A stretch of 64,000 bases of DNA, taken from contig CM075768.1 of the NCBI GenBank assembly GCA_037974665.1, positions 12,825,001-12,889,000 on the forward strand. Reading direction: 5' to 3'. How positions within the stretch are numbered: the first letter of the stretch is position 1; every line of letters begins with the position of its first letter. The stretch is from Ehretia macrophylla (lineage: Eukaryota; Streptophyta; Magnoliopsida; Boraginales; Ehretiaceae). Shown piece after piece: positions 32,367 through 43,925 of the stretch. The position numbers and the translations under genes are program-made. The notes below the pieces were generated by a model, which had not been told where the DNA came from, searched no databases, and saw only the letters and a list, made by a program, of their open reading frames with translations.

Positions 32367-35300
32367 TGTGACGGCCTAGGCCCAACATATAGCATATTAT
32401 ACCTAATTGTACATAAATTGGTGCTAGTTTAAGTATAATATGTATGAATGTGTTTAATTTAGCATTTAAGATTTAACTAGTAGTTTCAGTTCCTCTTATT
32501 TCTTTTATTTTCTTTTAAAAGGGTCACCGATACTATTAATTCAAATAAAAAATATTTTGACAACTACTTTGACATTTACTGTGACTCCAAAAACACCAGC
32601 ATGTTTTTATTTAACTGTTGCATACCTTTTGTGCATTAAAACGTGTATTTATTACAGTTATGTACATTTAATTGAGAATAACATGCAAGTAAAATAATTA
32701 GAATATATTTATAGGTGCAAAACTGCAATTTTATTTGCTAGTGAGCTTATTTGTTGTTCTACGTGCAATTAGTTGCCTTTAATGTGCATTTATCTCAAGC
32801 TATGTGCATACATCTAATTTAATAAGAAATTTAATCTATTAACTTGTATTGCATCAATATAAATGCATTCTTATGTAAATAAGCACATTTAATTGGTTAA
32901 TGTGCATAATTCTCATTTTTACGTGCAATTTCGGGACTTCTCGAACATTTTGGAAAAACATAGGAAGCGTAGAAAATAATTAACGTAGACAATTAGGAAT
33001 TGGAGCAACTAAATAGTTAGATTTTAACCAAAATGGCAAACTAGTAAATAAGTATTTAGTTAGGGGTAAGTTAGTCATTACGCTTATATATCTTTTATTA
33101 TACATACATACACATACATATTATATACACAATCACACAAAACACACGCATACACACACACACACATTAATACATGCTGAAAAACACACACACACAAGAA
33201 GAGAAAAAAATCAAGGAAAAAGAGGAAGAAAGAAGAAAGATAAGAGCTAGATCTTGCCCTCTCAAGCTTCATATCATCATTTATTGAGATTATAAGGTGA
33301 TGGGAATCTTTTAAAAACTTATTTCAGAAGTTATATTTGAGTAAGAAATTGTTGTATTATACAAGTTTTGACATGTATATGATTGCAGGATTTTTGTTTT
33401 AGCTACTGTATTGTGTGAACTATTTGAGGATATAACCTCTGAGGAAAATTCTGGACAAATACGTATGTTCATCTAGACTTTGAGATGAATAATTCTTGTT
33501 TAGGTCGAGTCATGAGGAAAAATCATTTACTTGCCCAAAAATGCCAAAATCAGTGAGGTTTGTAGTTGAGCTGGTGCAGGACAGTTTTACTTGCCTGAAT
33601 TTCGTGGTATTTTTGACCAAGTATTACTATCTAGAGAACATTTATAAAATTTGGGTAGGTAATTTGATCAGTTAGGAACAAACTTTGTTTAGTCTGAAAA
33701 ACTAGGAAAAATCGTTTAGGCTTCAAAAACATTAAAAATCGAAAGGTGACAGAAAATGCAAACAATATGGACAATTTGCGCACCTATATTGTTTTAGTCA
33801 TATCTTGATGAATTTAGCTTATAATTAGGTGCCATTTGATTTTAGAGTTATCTACTTTTGAAGAGCTTTCCATACATGTAAAAATCAGTTTTTTGGGACT
33901 CATTTTCTTAGGCAAATATACAGCCAAACTTGTGCTATTACTAAGATATTGAAACTGTTAAACTTATTTGTTTTGTTATTTTATTGCTTCTTGAGGTTAA
34001 ATAATGTACTATATATGCTTACCTATGCTTATTTTACTCTCAAATATGTGTATAGAACATATTCATGTGATTGGATAACTTGGTTCATTTCTAGATTGCT
34101 CTATCTTAAATTTCAAGTTAGGATTTCATATGGAAATTGAGGATTTTGGGTGACCTCGCATTAATGCTTGATTGAATGTTAATTAGACTCAATTTAGGAG
34201 TAAATAAACCTATAATAAAGCTTTGAATGGGATAGAAATGCTTGAATTGTAAGACCATTTAGTTAAAGTTAGTTACGGATACTATTCACACAGACCCAAG
34301 AAATAATGCTCTAAACCTTAATCTAATGATAGATATGTGATATTGGGTTGATAAAACGATCCCACGTTAAAATTTAACGAATTCTGAGAACGTCGATTTT
34401 TATGCTTCTTTGTATGCGCATATTAGAATTATTGCAATTAGAGCCATAAATACTAGTTAATGCTTGGTTTAGGTTCCATAAATGTAGTTTAGGATAGTTA
34501 GATACTTTAGTTAACTAAACCTTGGCTAAAACTAGTTTTGATATATTGAACTTAAGGGAGAAAATGGAGATTTTAAGCCTTATGTTTAACTTTAGCTTGT
34601 TTATTGTGCTATATTTGTTGTAGAGATTAGGAACACTTGTTAGATGGCTAAAATTAAGGTGAACTTCTTAACTTAGTTACATGCGTAGTTGAGTTGTATA
34701 TAAAGGTGCAATGAAGAAGAAAGTGAGTATGCTATATCTTGCTTGTATTACTCATATTGCTTGCTAGTTGTATAGTTTGTGTGAGGAAATAAATATGACT
34801 TGAATATTTGATTATTTGAATGATTACTTGGATTATGTGTTAAATTGAAGTTATTGTGTTTAGGTAGAGGTTTTGAGTGGTAATGAAATGAGATTTGGGC
34901 AATTGGAGTAGATTCTTGGCTTTCTAAAGGTGAGGGAGATATGCATTTTCATGTCTTGAATAGTTAAGAGTTTGTTGTAATATTTGTGATTTCTTGTATA
35001 ATGTTGTATCTACACTTATCTATGCTCATTTAGTTCCTTATAAAGCTTGTAGAACATGATTGTGTGTTTGTATAGCTTTTATGATTGTTAGAATACATAA
35101 ACATTAAATTAAAGTTAAGGTTCTTGAATGGAATTTGGGGATTTTGTATAATATGGTGTTATTGTTTGATTATGTGTTATTTTGGATTGATTTAGGGGTA
35201 GATTAACTCAATTGCATGCTTCAAAAAAAAATTTATGCTTGAATTGCTAGATGCTTGTAATTTACTCCTATGTGATTAAATTGATGTTAATTGAGAATTT

Positions 35301-36383
35301 GTTAAATTGTTTTAGCATTTCATGAAATATGAAAAACTTGTCCACTTTGATTATAATTGTCTATTTCGTATCAAAAGCTTATATTGCAACTACTTGCGAG
35401 GGTGGCCTATTTTGTCGCCCCTCACATGTGATTACTTGGCACCCGTGATCTTGATTCGGGGTTGCGCAACCTTTTCGGGCATGGTAATATCGAGTAACAC
35501 AGGCAACATCGGACTTTCCATGTTCCCTCGGCTACCATGGTTTCCCAGTCCCTTTCTCGCTGAGGCCTATTCCCCTACCCTAGAGGTGTGGTTCACCTGG
35601 TTGGGGCATACGGACCTACCTCGGGAGATATGGGTCATAGGATCGGGGTACATCCATAGTACCCTATTTGGAGGAATAAGGGGTTTTCCGGCATTTACTT
35701 GAAGATCTTGGTACGTGGTTCGAGATTGAGGACAAGAAGATGAGCCGTATACTTTTTTTAATGTGTTTAAATACTTGTTTCATTAATTTGCTTACTTGTG
35801 ATAATTATGAGTTATCTTTGTTGCATCTCATGAAAGCATTCCACGGTATGCTGCATCACCTCCCTCCCTGCGTGGTCTTGTATATATTTATGTGGTATGG
35901 AAGATTAAGATACTAAGTCTAGCCTTGTGTAGCTTGGTAGTTGTAGTTGGGATGTAATAACTTATAGTTTACTATGCTGCTTAAGTATTTCACATGATTG
36001 TGTGTCTAATGAATGGAGAATGCATGGTTGTTAGTTTAACTTATAAGAATGTTAATTAAACAACGTTAGAGTGGTATGATAGGTGACTTTTAACTTAGAG
36101 TTTTGCTAGTTACAGGCAATGCATGTTTGTGTGCGATATTATGTTGTTAGCAAGGCTCGGATGACAGTTGAAGAGTTGAATGAATGATGTATAGTATGTG
36201 ATTGTGGCAAATTGAAGTTTGGGGATCAAGGTGAGGGTTGGATGGTTTGTTTGTGGCTTAGTCTTCTATTTACACGTAACCAGATAGTTTTAGAAACAGG
36301 GGAAACTCCGTTCATTTTCCCTCATTTTTTCATGACTCCGGGTTGGATCAGAGCCCGGTCTCGTGAGGGGTCGGAATGTTACA
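32367..36383 (+). repeat. LTR B (4017 bp)
   Basis: TGTGACGGCCTAGGCCC to GGGTCGGAATGTTACA. It is the most complete of the three. It contains the hairpin 35400-35420 (stem with two wobble pairs) and the palindrome 35460-35471. Confidence 0.88.
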
Positions 36384-37456
36384 GAAGTTGTATCGGAGCT
36401 TAGACAGCTCACAGCCGGGAAAGGATCTTCGACCTACTGTGTAGTGACTTTGATCGTGTGTTTGTCAAGTGTGTTACGTGGATTGAGTGTTATGTATAAC
36501 TTGTATATCTTGAATGTAAGTGTGTCTTATGTGACTTATTTGTGTAATGTATAAGGATTGTGTGATATGTATGTTGTGTTATATGATTTGCTGTACACCC
36601 ATGTGACCCCTTTATGCTATAAATGAAACTTATATGATATGTGTGCTTATGTGATTATGGGTATATCAAAGTGATTTCATGAATGACTACTTGCTTCAAC
36701 TATTAGTAACATGTGTGTTTGAATTCTGTGAACTAAGTTATTATGAGTAACAGGATAACTTGCTAATTAAAACTAAGTGTTATTGGTTTCTAGTATAGTG
36801 CAAGATTGCATAGTAGTCTAAAGTATTCATTGAGCATATGTGATAGTTGTATAATAGATTAAAAAATAATTGTATATATATGTCATAGTTTCATAGTATG
36901 TGAATATTATATCAAATATCTCTGCAAACATGCATTACCCAAAGAACTGGCAAGTAAACACTCTTTCCCTATAAAGAGATGATCAGCAGCGGCGTATTTG
37001 AAGATGTAGACCCACATAAAGAAGGAGCAATTGATCAGATGCTATCGGGGTTTATATCTGGAATTCATACTGGACATTCTTCCTTGGACTTATTCTTGTG
37101 TATTCAATCTCAACATTGGATATTAGAATTTCGCTAACGGAATCCTTCTTATCACTTCTATTCGGTATTTTTATTTGGACTCTTCGTTGAGTGTTTCTTC
37201 GGCATTTGTATTCGGATTTCTTATTGATTTCCTATTGGTATTTTCTTGGCGCTACTAGAGGGGATTCTTATATGATGTTCATATCCGAATTTCTAACTGG
37301 CATTTTGGTAGGAGCCTTTATTTGGCTACCTTACTTAGGAATTCTTTGTGAAGTCCTTCAGGAATTCTTGTGGAAATTCTCTGTAAGTATTGTGTGGGCA
37401 TTCTTATTGGTATTTCCTGCGATGTTCACATTCGAGATTTTTGTCCATGGTGTTCA

Positions 37457-37496
<40 letters not shown>

Positions 37497-37674
37497 GCGA
37501 AATTCTCTGGTATTCTTACTGAACTTCTTGGTGATGTTACGGGATGTTTTCTTGCTAGTCTTCTTTGATGTCGCACTTCTTCGGCTTCAAGTTTGATTTT
37601 AACTGCTACAGATGTTGAAGATTCTCTGGAGTATAAACATTTGAGAGGACGCAATTTTTGTAAGGAGGGGAGAG
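36384..37674 (+). mobile_element. Internal region int2 of the non-autonomous element
   Basis: Nearly the same as int1. The primer site is worn (TTGTATCGGAGC, 36388-36399). The purine tract AAGGAGGGGAGAG is at 37662-37674. The frame equivalent to that of int1 runs 37191-37568 (125 codons), passing through a shorter AT tract. No retroviral domains. Confidence 0.75.
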
Positions 37675-40600
37675 TGTGAAGGCCTTGGCCCAACATATTG
37701 CATATTATACCTAATTGCACATAAATTGGTGCTAGTTTAAGTGTTATATATATGAATGTGTTTAATTTAGCATTTAAGATTTAACTAGTAGTTTCAGTTC
37801 CTCTTATTTCTTTTATTTTCTTTTAAAAAGGTCACCGATACTATTAATTCAAATAAAAAATATTTTGGCTACTACTTTGTGATGCCAAAAACACCAGCAT
37901 GTTTTTATTTAATTGTTGCATGCCTTTTGTGCATTAAAATATGTATTTATTACAGTTATGTACATTTAATTGAGAATAACACGCAAGTAAAATAATTAGA
38001 ATATATTTATAGGTGCAAAACTGCAATTGTATTTGTTAGTGAGCTTATTTGTTGTTCTACGTGCAATCTGTTGCCTTTAACGTGCATTTATCTCAAGCTA
38101 TGTGCATACATCTAATTTAATAAGAAATTTCATCTATTAACATGTATTGCATCAATATAAATGCATTCTTATGTAAATAGGCACATTTAATTGGTTAACG
38201 TGCATAATTCTCATTTTTACGTGCAATTTCAGGACTTCCCGAATATTTTTGAAAAATCGTAGGAAGCGTAGAAAATAATTAACATAGACAATTAGAAATT
38301 GGAGCAACTAAATAGTTAGATTTTAACCAAAATGGCAAACTAGTAAATAAGTATTTAGTTAGGGGTAAGTTAGTCATTAGGCTTATATATCATTTATTAT
38401 ACATACATACACATACATATTATATACACACTCACCCAAAACATACACACATATACTAATACACGCTAAAAACACACACACACACAAGAAGAGAAGAAAA
38501 TCAAGGAAAAAGAGGAAGAAATAAGAAAAATAGGAGCTAGATCTTGCCCTCTCAAGCTTCATATCATCATTTCTTGAGATTATAAGGTGAGGGGAATCTT
38601 TTAAAAACTGATTTCAGAAGTTATATTACATATATATGTGTTGTTGAGTAAGAAATTATTGTATTATACAAGTTTAGACGTGTATATGATTGCAGGATTT
38701 TTGTTTTAGCTACTGTATTGTATGAACTATTTGAGCATGTAACCTCTGAGGAGAAATTCTGGACAAATATGTATGTTCATCTAGACTTTAAGAGGAATAA
38801 TTCTTGTTTAGGTCGAGTCATGAGAAAAAATCATTTACTTGCCCAAAAATGCCAAAATCAGTGAGGTTTATAGTTGAGCTGGTGCAGGACAGTTTTACTT
38901 GCCTGAATTTCGTGGTATTTTTGACCAAGTATTACTATCTAGAAAACATTTATAAAATTTGGGTAGGTAGTTTGATCAGTTAGGAACAAACTTTGTTTAG
39001 TCTGAAAAACAAGGAAAAATCGTTTAGCGCTTCAAAAACATTAAAAATCGAAAGGTGACAGAAAACATAATAAATCTAGACAATTTGCGCACCTATATTG
39101 TTTTAGTCATATCTTGAGTAATTTAGTTCATAATTAGGTACCATTTGATTTTAGAGTAATCTACTTTTGAAGAGCTTTCCATACATGTAAAAATCAGTTT
39201 ATTTGGGACTCATTTTCTTAGGTAAATATACTGCCAAACTTGAGCTATTATTGAGATATTAAAACTGTTAAACTTATTTGTTTTGTGATTTTATTTCTTC
39301 TTGAGGTTAAATAATGTACTATATATGCTTACCTATGCTTATTTTACTCTCAAATATGTGTACAGAACATGTTTATGTGATTGGATAACTTGGTTCATTT
39401 CTAGATTGCTCTATCTTAAATTTCAAGTTAGGATTTCATATGAAAATTGGGGATTTTGGGTAACCTTGCATTAATGCTTGATTGAATGTTAATTAGACTC
39501 AATTTAGGAGTAAATAAACCTAGAATAAAGGTTTGAATGAGATAGAAATACTTGAATTGTAAGACCATTTGGTTAAAGTTAGTTACGGATACTATTCACA
39601 CAGACCCAAGAAATAATACTCTAAACCTTAATCTAATGATAGATATGTGATGTTAGGTTGATAAAACGGTCCCACGTTAAAATTTATCAAATTTCGAGAA
39701 CATAAATTTTTATGCTTCTTTGTATGCGCACATTAGAATTATTGCAATTAGAGCCATAAATACTAGATAATACTTGGTTTAGGTTCCATAAATGTAGTTT
39801 AGTATAGTTAGATACTTTGGTTAACTAAACCTTGACTAAAACTAGTTTCGATATATTGAACTTAAGGGAGAAAATGGAGATTTTAAGCCTTATGTTTAAC
39901 TTTAGCTTGTTTATTGTGTTATATTTGTTGTAGAGATCAAGAATACTTGTTATATGGCTAAAATTAAGGTGAACTTCTTAACTTAGTTACATGCGTAGTT
40001 GAGTTGTATATAAATGTGCAACGAAGAAGAAAGTGAGTATGTTATATCTTGCTTGTATTACTCATATTGCTTGCTAGTTGTATAGTTTGTGTGAGGAAAT
40101 AAATATGACTTGAATATTTGATTATTTGAATGATTACTTGGTTATATGTTAAATTGAAGTTATTGTGTTTAGGTAGAGGTTTTGAGTGGTAATGAAAGGA
40201 GATTTGGGCAATTGGAGTATATTCTTGGCTTTTTAAAGGTGAGTGAGATATGCATTTTCATCTCTTGAATAGTTAGAGTTTGTTGTAATATTTGTGATTT
40301 CTTGTATAATGTTGTATCTACACTTAACTATGCTCATTTAGTTCTTTATAAAGCTTGTAGAACATGATTGTGTGTTTGTATAGCTTTGATGATTGTTAGA
40401 ATACTTAAACATTAAATTAAGGTTAAGGTTCTTGAATGAAATTTGAGGATTTTGTATAATATGGTGTTATTGTTGATTAAGTGTTATTTAGGATTGATTT
40501 AGGGTAGATTAACTCAATTGCATGCTTCAAATAGCTTGGTAATGCTTGAATTGCTAGATGCTTGTAATTTACTCATATGTGATTAAATTGATGTTAATTG

Positions 40601-41705
40601 AGATTTGGTTAAATTGTTTTTAGCATTTCATGAAGTATGAAGAACTTGTCTCCTTTGATTATATTTGTCTATTTCGTATTAAAAGCTTATATTGCAACTA
40701 CTTGCGAGGGCGGCCTACTTTGTCGCCCCTTACCTGTGATTACTTGGCTCTCGTGATCTTGATTCGGGGTTGCGCAACTTTTTCGGGCATGGTAGTGTCG
40801 AGTAACACGGGCGACATCGAGCTTGCCGTGCTCCCTTGGCTACCATTGTTTCTCAGTCCCTTTCTTGCTGAGGCATACTCCCCTACCCTAGAGGCGTGGT
40901 TCGCCTCGTTGGGGCATACGGACCTAACTCGGGAGATATGGGTCGTAGGATCGAGATACATCCAGAGTATCCCATTTGGAGGAATAAGGGGTTTGCCGAC
41001 ATTTGCTTAAAGATCTTGGTACGTGGTTCGAGATTGAGGACAAGAAGATGAACCGTATCCTTTTTAAAATGTGTTTAAATACCTATTTCATTAACTTGCT
41101 TACTTGTGATAATTATGAGTTATCTTTGTTGCATCTCATTAAAGCATTCCCCAGTATGCTGCATCACCTCCCTCGCTGGGCAACTTTGTTGCTCATTCCT
41201 TTTCTAACATGTTTCAGGAGATACTGAGGTTGGGCCCTAGCTAGTTATTGAAGAAGAAATACCGCATGAGTCTGTGCCTTAATTGCTTACTTGTGAGGTT
41301 GGCTGGTTTAAATGTGTACATGAAGAATATGATGCTTTTGTATAAATTATAAGACCCTGCGTGGTCTTGTATGTATTTATGTGGTATGGAAGATTAAGAT
41401 ACTAAGTCTAGCCTTGTGTAGCTTGGTAGTTGTAGTTGGGATGTAATAACTTATAGTTTACTATGCTGCTTAAGTATTTCGCATGATTGTGTGTCTAATG
41501 AATGGAGAATACATGGTTGTTAGCTTAACTTATAAGAATGTTAATTAAACAATGTTAGAGTGGTATGATAGGTGACTTTTAACTTAGAGTTTTGCTAGTT
41601 ACAGACAATGCATGTTTGTGTGTGATATTATGTTGTTAGCAAGGCTCGGATGACCTTGTAGTTGAAGAGCTGAATGAATGATGTATAGTATGTGATTGTG
41701 GCAAA
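37675..41705 (+). repeat. LTR C, 3' end missing
   Basis: Starts TGTGAAGGCCTTGGCCC. It keeps an ancestral segment (41175-41345), also found in the solo LTR, that A and B have lost. It stops at 41705 after gtatgtgattgtggcaaa, where B continues with ttgaagtttggggatc. It contains the hairpins 40708-40728 and 41178-41194. Confidence 0.85.
41178..41194 (+). promoter_or_regulatory. Third LTR hairpin, LTR C version
   Basis: GGGCAAC, loop TTT, GTTGCTC. In the solo LTR the equivalent site (18296-18318) reads GGGCATAC...GTATGCTC: different stem bases, still paired. LTRs A and B have lost this segment. Confidence 0.5.
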
Positions 41706-42974
41706 TGGAAACTCATGGCCCAAAAAGCTCTTATGTCGCTAATTTGTCTCCTTCTAAGACGAATTGGCGACGACTCACTATTTATGTGCTATGCATCACC
41801 AATTTGTCTCATTTGGAGATAAAAGGGCGACTTTCTAGGGCCTTTCATCGCCGAACGAGCTGATGGCTAGTATCTCTGGGCCGTCATGACCTCTAAATAT
41901 ACAACATATTTTGCTTTGGCATTACATAAAACATCAAAGATAAACAATCAAAATAAACATTGTTTTGTATTTTTTTGGATTAATCAATTAAAATTATAAA
42001 GAAATAATTTTGAACACAAATTGCTTGGTCCAAAACACGTAACATAAAGGATTTAACATAATGTAAAATATAAACAATTATATCTTATTTTACGTTTGGA
42101 GCAATAACATTTTTTTCTTTTTTGTCATTTAGTTGTTTCACAAAAAAAAAATCAAATTATTTCCGATAAAAGCATTATTATAAAATAAGGTTGTTAAATC
42201 AAATATTTTCAATACCATTGATAATTAAGGATTACATTTGAACCTAACAAAATACATCATCACAAGTACATAATAGCATCATCTAGTTTAAGAAATAAGC
42301 TGATATTCTTGACCTCCAAGATGATATTCTGAACAAAAATGTTATTGGAAGAACTTGGGTAAATAAATCTTCATCATTTGAGAAACAACAAGTTGACGTC
42401 CTTGAGCGGCATAAATATAACCATTTTCTTTTGGTGGAGCAGTTAAATCAAGTTGCGGCTTCACGACTTTGTTGAATCCTTGATCAGTTTTTCTTGCTGT
42501 GTTGTCTTTATCTTTACTAAGATAAAGAAAATGTGAATGGTCTTGTTCTTCCTTACTTATGGTTGAAAAAAAAGAAAATGAAAGCTAAAAGTGAGAGTTG
42601 GCATTGAAAACGGACTTATGAGTTCTTTATATAGACACCAACTCATAAAAAAAAATTAGCGACGAATCGTGTTTGTCTATCATTAATATTTTTTTGTTTT
42701 TTTAAGCTATCGACCAACGGTCTGCTGTCACGTACCAGCTGACCATTGGTCCATCAATGTGTCCAATCAATATGGACCTGGTGTGCACGGGAAGTCCTTT
42801 TAATAAGAGACCACCCCAAGTCCCTTGAAAAGGGGGACCTGGTAGTCCATTGGTCCGCTGCCACTATGGACATATACATGTTGTGTCAGATAGACCATTG
42901 GTCCATCTGACAGAACACTGCCAAGTCTTGGGTGACGAAACTTGGCAGCGTGATACGAATGACCCAATTACAAC
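41706..42974 (+). other. CACTA-2 left arm, non-coding
   Basis: Begins with subterminal motifs (tgtcgctaatttgtctcc, gaattggcgacgac), then AT-rich sequence without genes. At 42700-42960 there is a cluster of dyads, such as TGTCAGATAGACCA pairing with TTGGTCCATCTGACA (42885-42914) and GCCAAGT pairing with ACTTGGC (42920-42947). Confidence 0.55.
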
Positions 42975-43640
42975 AGGGTTATCGCCCAATAGTCTTCTTG
43001 GGAGACAAATACATGACAGTCCTTTTTTTTATGGGTCATTGCCCAAATGTCTCAATTGGAGACAATTGGGCGACGTCCCATATTTTTTTATGGGTTGTCG
43101 CCCAATTGTCTCCAATGGAGAAAGCTGGGCGACAACCTATATTTTTTTCTGGGTCGTTGCCCAAATGTCTCCATTGGAGACAGTTGGGTGACAACCCACA
43201 TTTTTTATGGGTCGTTGCCCAATTGTCTCCATTGGAGACAGTTGGCCAATACCCCATAATTTTTTTATGGGTCGTCGCCTAAATGTTTCCATTAGAGACA
43301 GTTGAGCAACAACCCATTTTTTTATGGGTCATCTCGCAAATGTCTCAAATGGAGATAGTTGGGCACAACCCATATTTTTTTTATGGGTTGTCGCCCAAAT
43401 TGGAGACATTTGGGCGATGGCCCGAAATTTAATATTTTGGGCTGTCACCCAAGTATCTTCATTGGAAACACTTGGGCAATGGCCCAAAAAGAAAATATGG
43501 GCCGTCGCACAAATGTCTCCATTAAAGACAGTTGGGCGACAACCCATAATTAAAAATTATGGGCCGCGCCCTAGGGTTTGGGCGTCGACCCTATTTGACG
43601 GCCCAGCCCTAAAAAATATAAGGGCGTTGCCCTCATATTT
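42975..43640. repeat. Tandem array of about ten palindromic 59-bp units
   Basis: Units begin at 43030, 43089, 43149, 43207, 43267, 43324, 43383, 43438, 43497 and 43559, with a partial one before. Each is nearly self-complementary: TGGGTCGTCGCCCAA, TGTCTCC, centre ATT, GGAGACA, TTGGGCGACAACCCA, separated by an AT run. The overlapping open frames here on both strands are a result of the periodicity. Position and motifs fit CACTA subterminal repeats, the binding sites of the element's proteins. Confidence 0.88.
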
Positions 43641-43669
43641 TTCCTAACAAAAACAAAACCCTCCTCTAA

Positions 43670-43925
43670 TACTCGATTTTTGGAAGCCCCCACCCCTCAA
43701 TACCCTTCTCTACCCCTAACCCCCCTCTCTTTCATACACATTAAAGGTAATATCTTCAATTATTTTGCTAACAATGCTTTAATATGATATATATATATAC
43801 TCGATTTTTGGAAGCCCCCACCCCTCAATACCCTTCTCTACCCCCAACACCCCCCCCCCCCCCCCCCCCTCTCTCATACACATTAAAGGTAATATCTTCA
43901 ATTATTTTGTTAACAATGCTTTAAT
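43670..43925. repeat. 128-bp tandem duplication with a C-homopolymer
   Basis: tactcgatttttggaagccc starts at 43670 and again at 43798. The copies are almost identical except that the pyrimidine part expanded to a run of about 20 C near 43850-43868 in copy 2, and a TATA run separates them. Confidence 0.9.

Larger units (their letters stand above)
28327..41705 (+). mobile_element. Non-autonomous Gypsy-type LTR array: LTR A, int1, LTR B, int2, LTR C
   Basis: Three related LTRs in the same orientation alternate with two nearly identical internal regions of 1317 and 1291 bp. Each internal region has a primer site at its start and a purine tract at its end, but no recognisable gag or pol. LTR B is 4017 bp, LTR A has lost about 1.29 kb, and LTR C is cut off at 41705 inside the region equivalent to B position 36213. 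LTRs three times longer than the internal part, with no proteins, indicate dependence on a helper element. No 3' target duplication can be found because C is truncated. Confidence 0.85.

Noticed and set aside
42975-43640. CRISPR-like array
   Set aside because: Units are palindromic and vary throughout; there are no constant repeats with unique spacers. The context is a plant CACTA transposon.
43030-43647. Overlapping open frames on both strands (for example 42932-43282 and 43036-43257)
   Set aside because: They are produced by the 59-bp palindromic repeat, which reads similarly in several frames and on both strands. Frame content is repeat-derived and no domain is seen.
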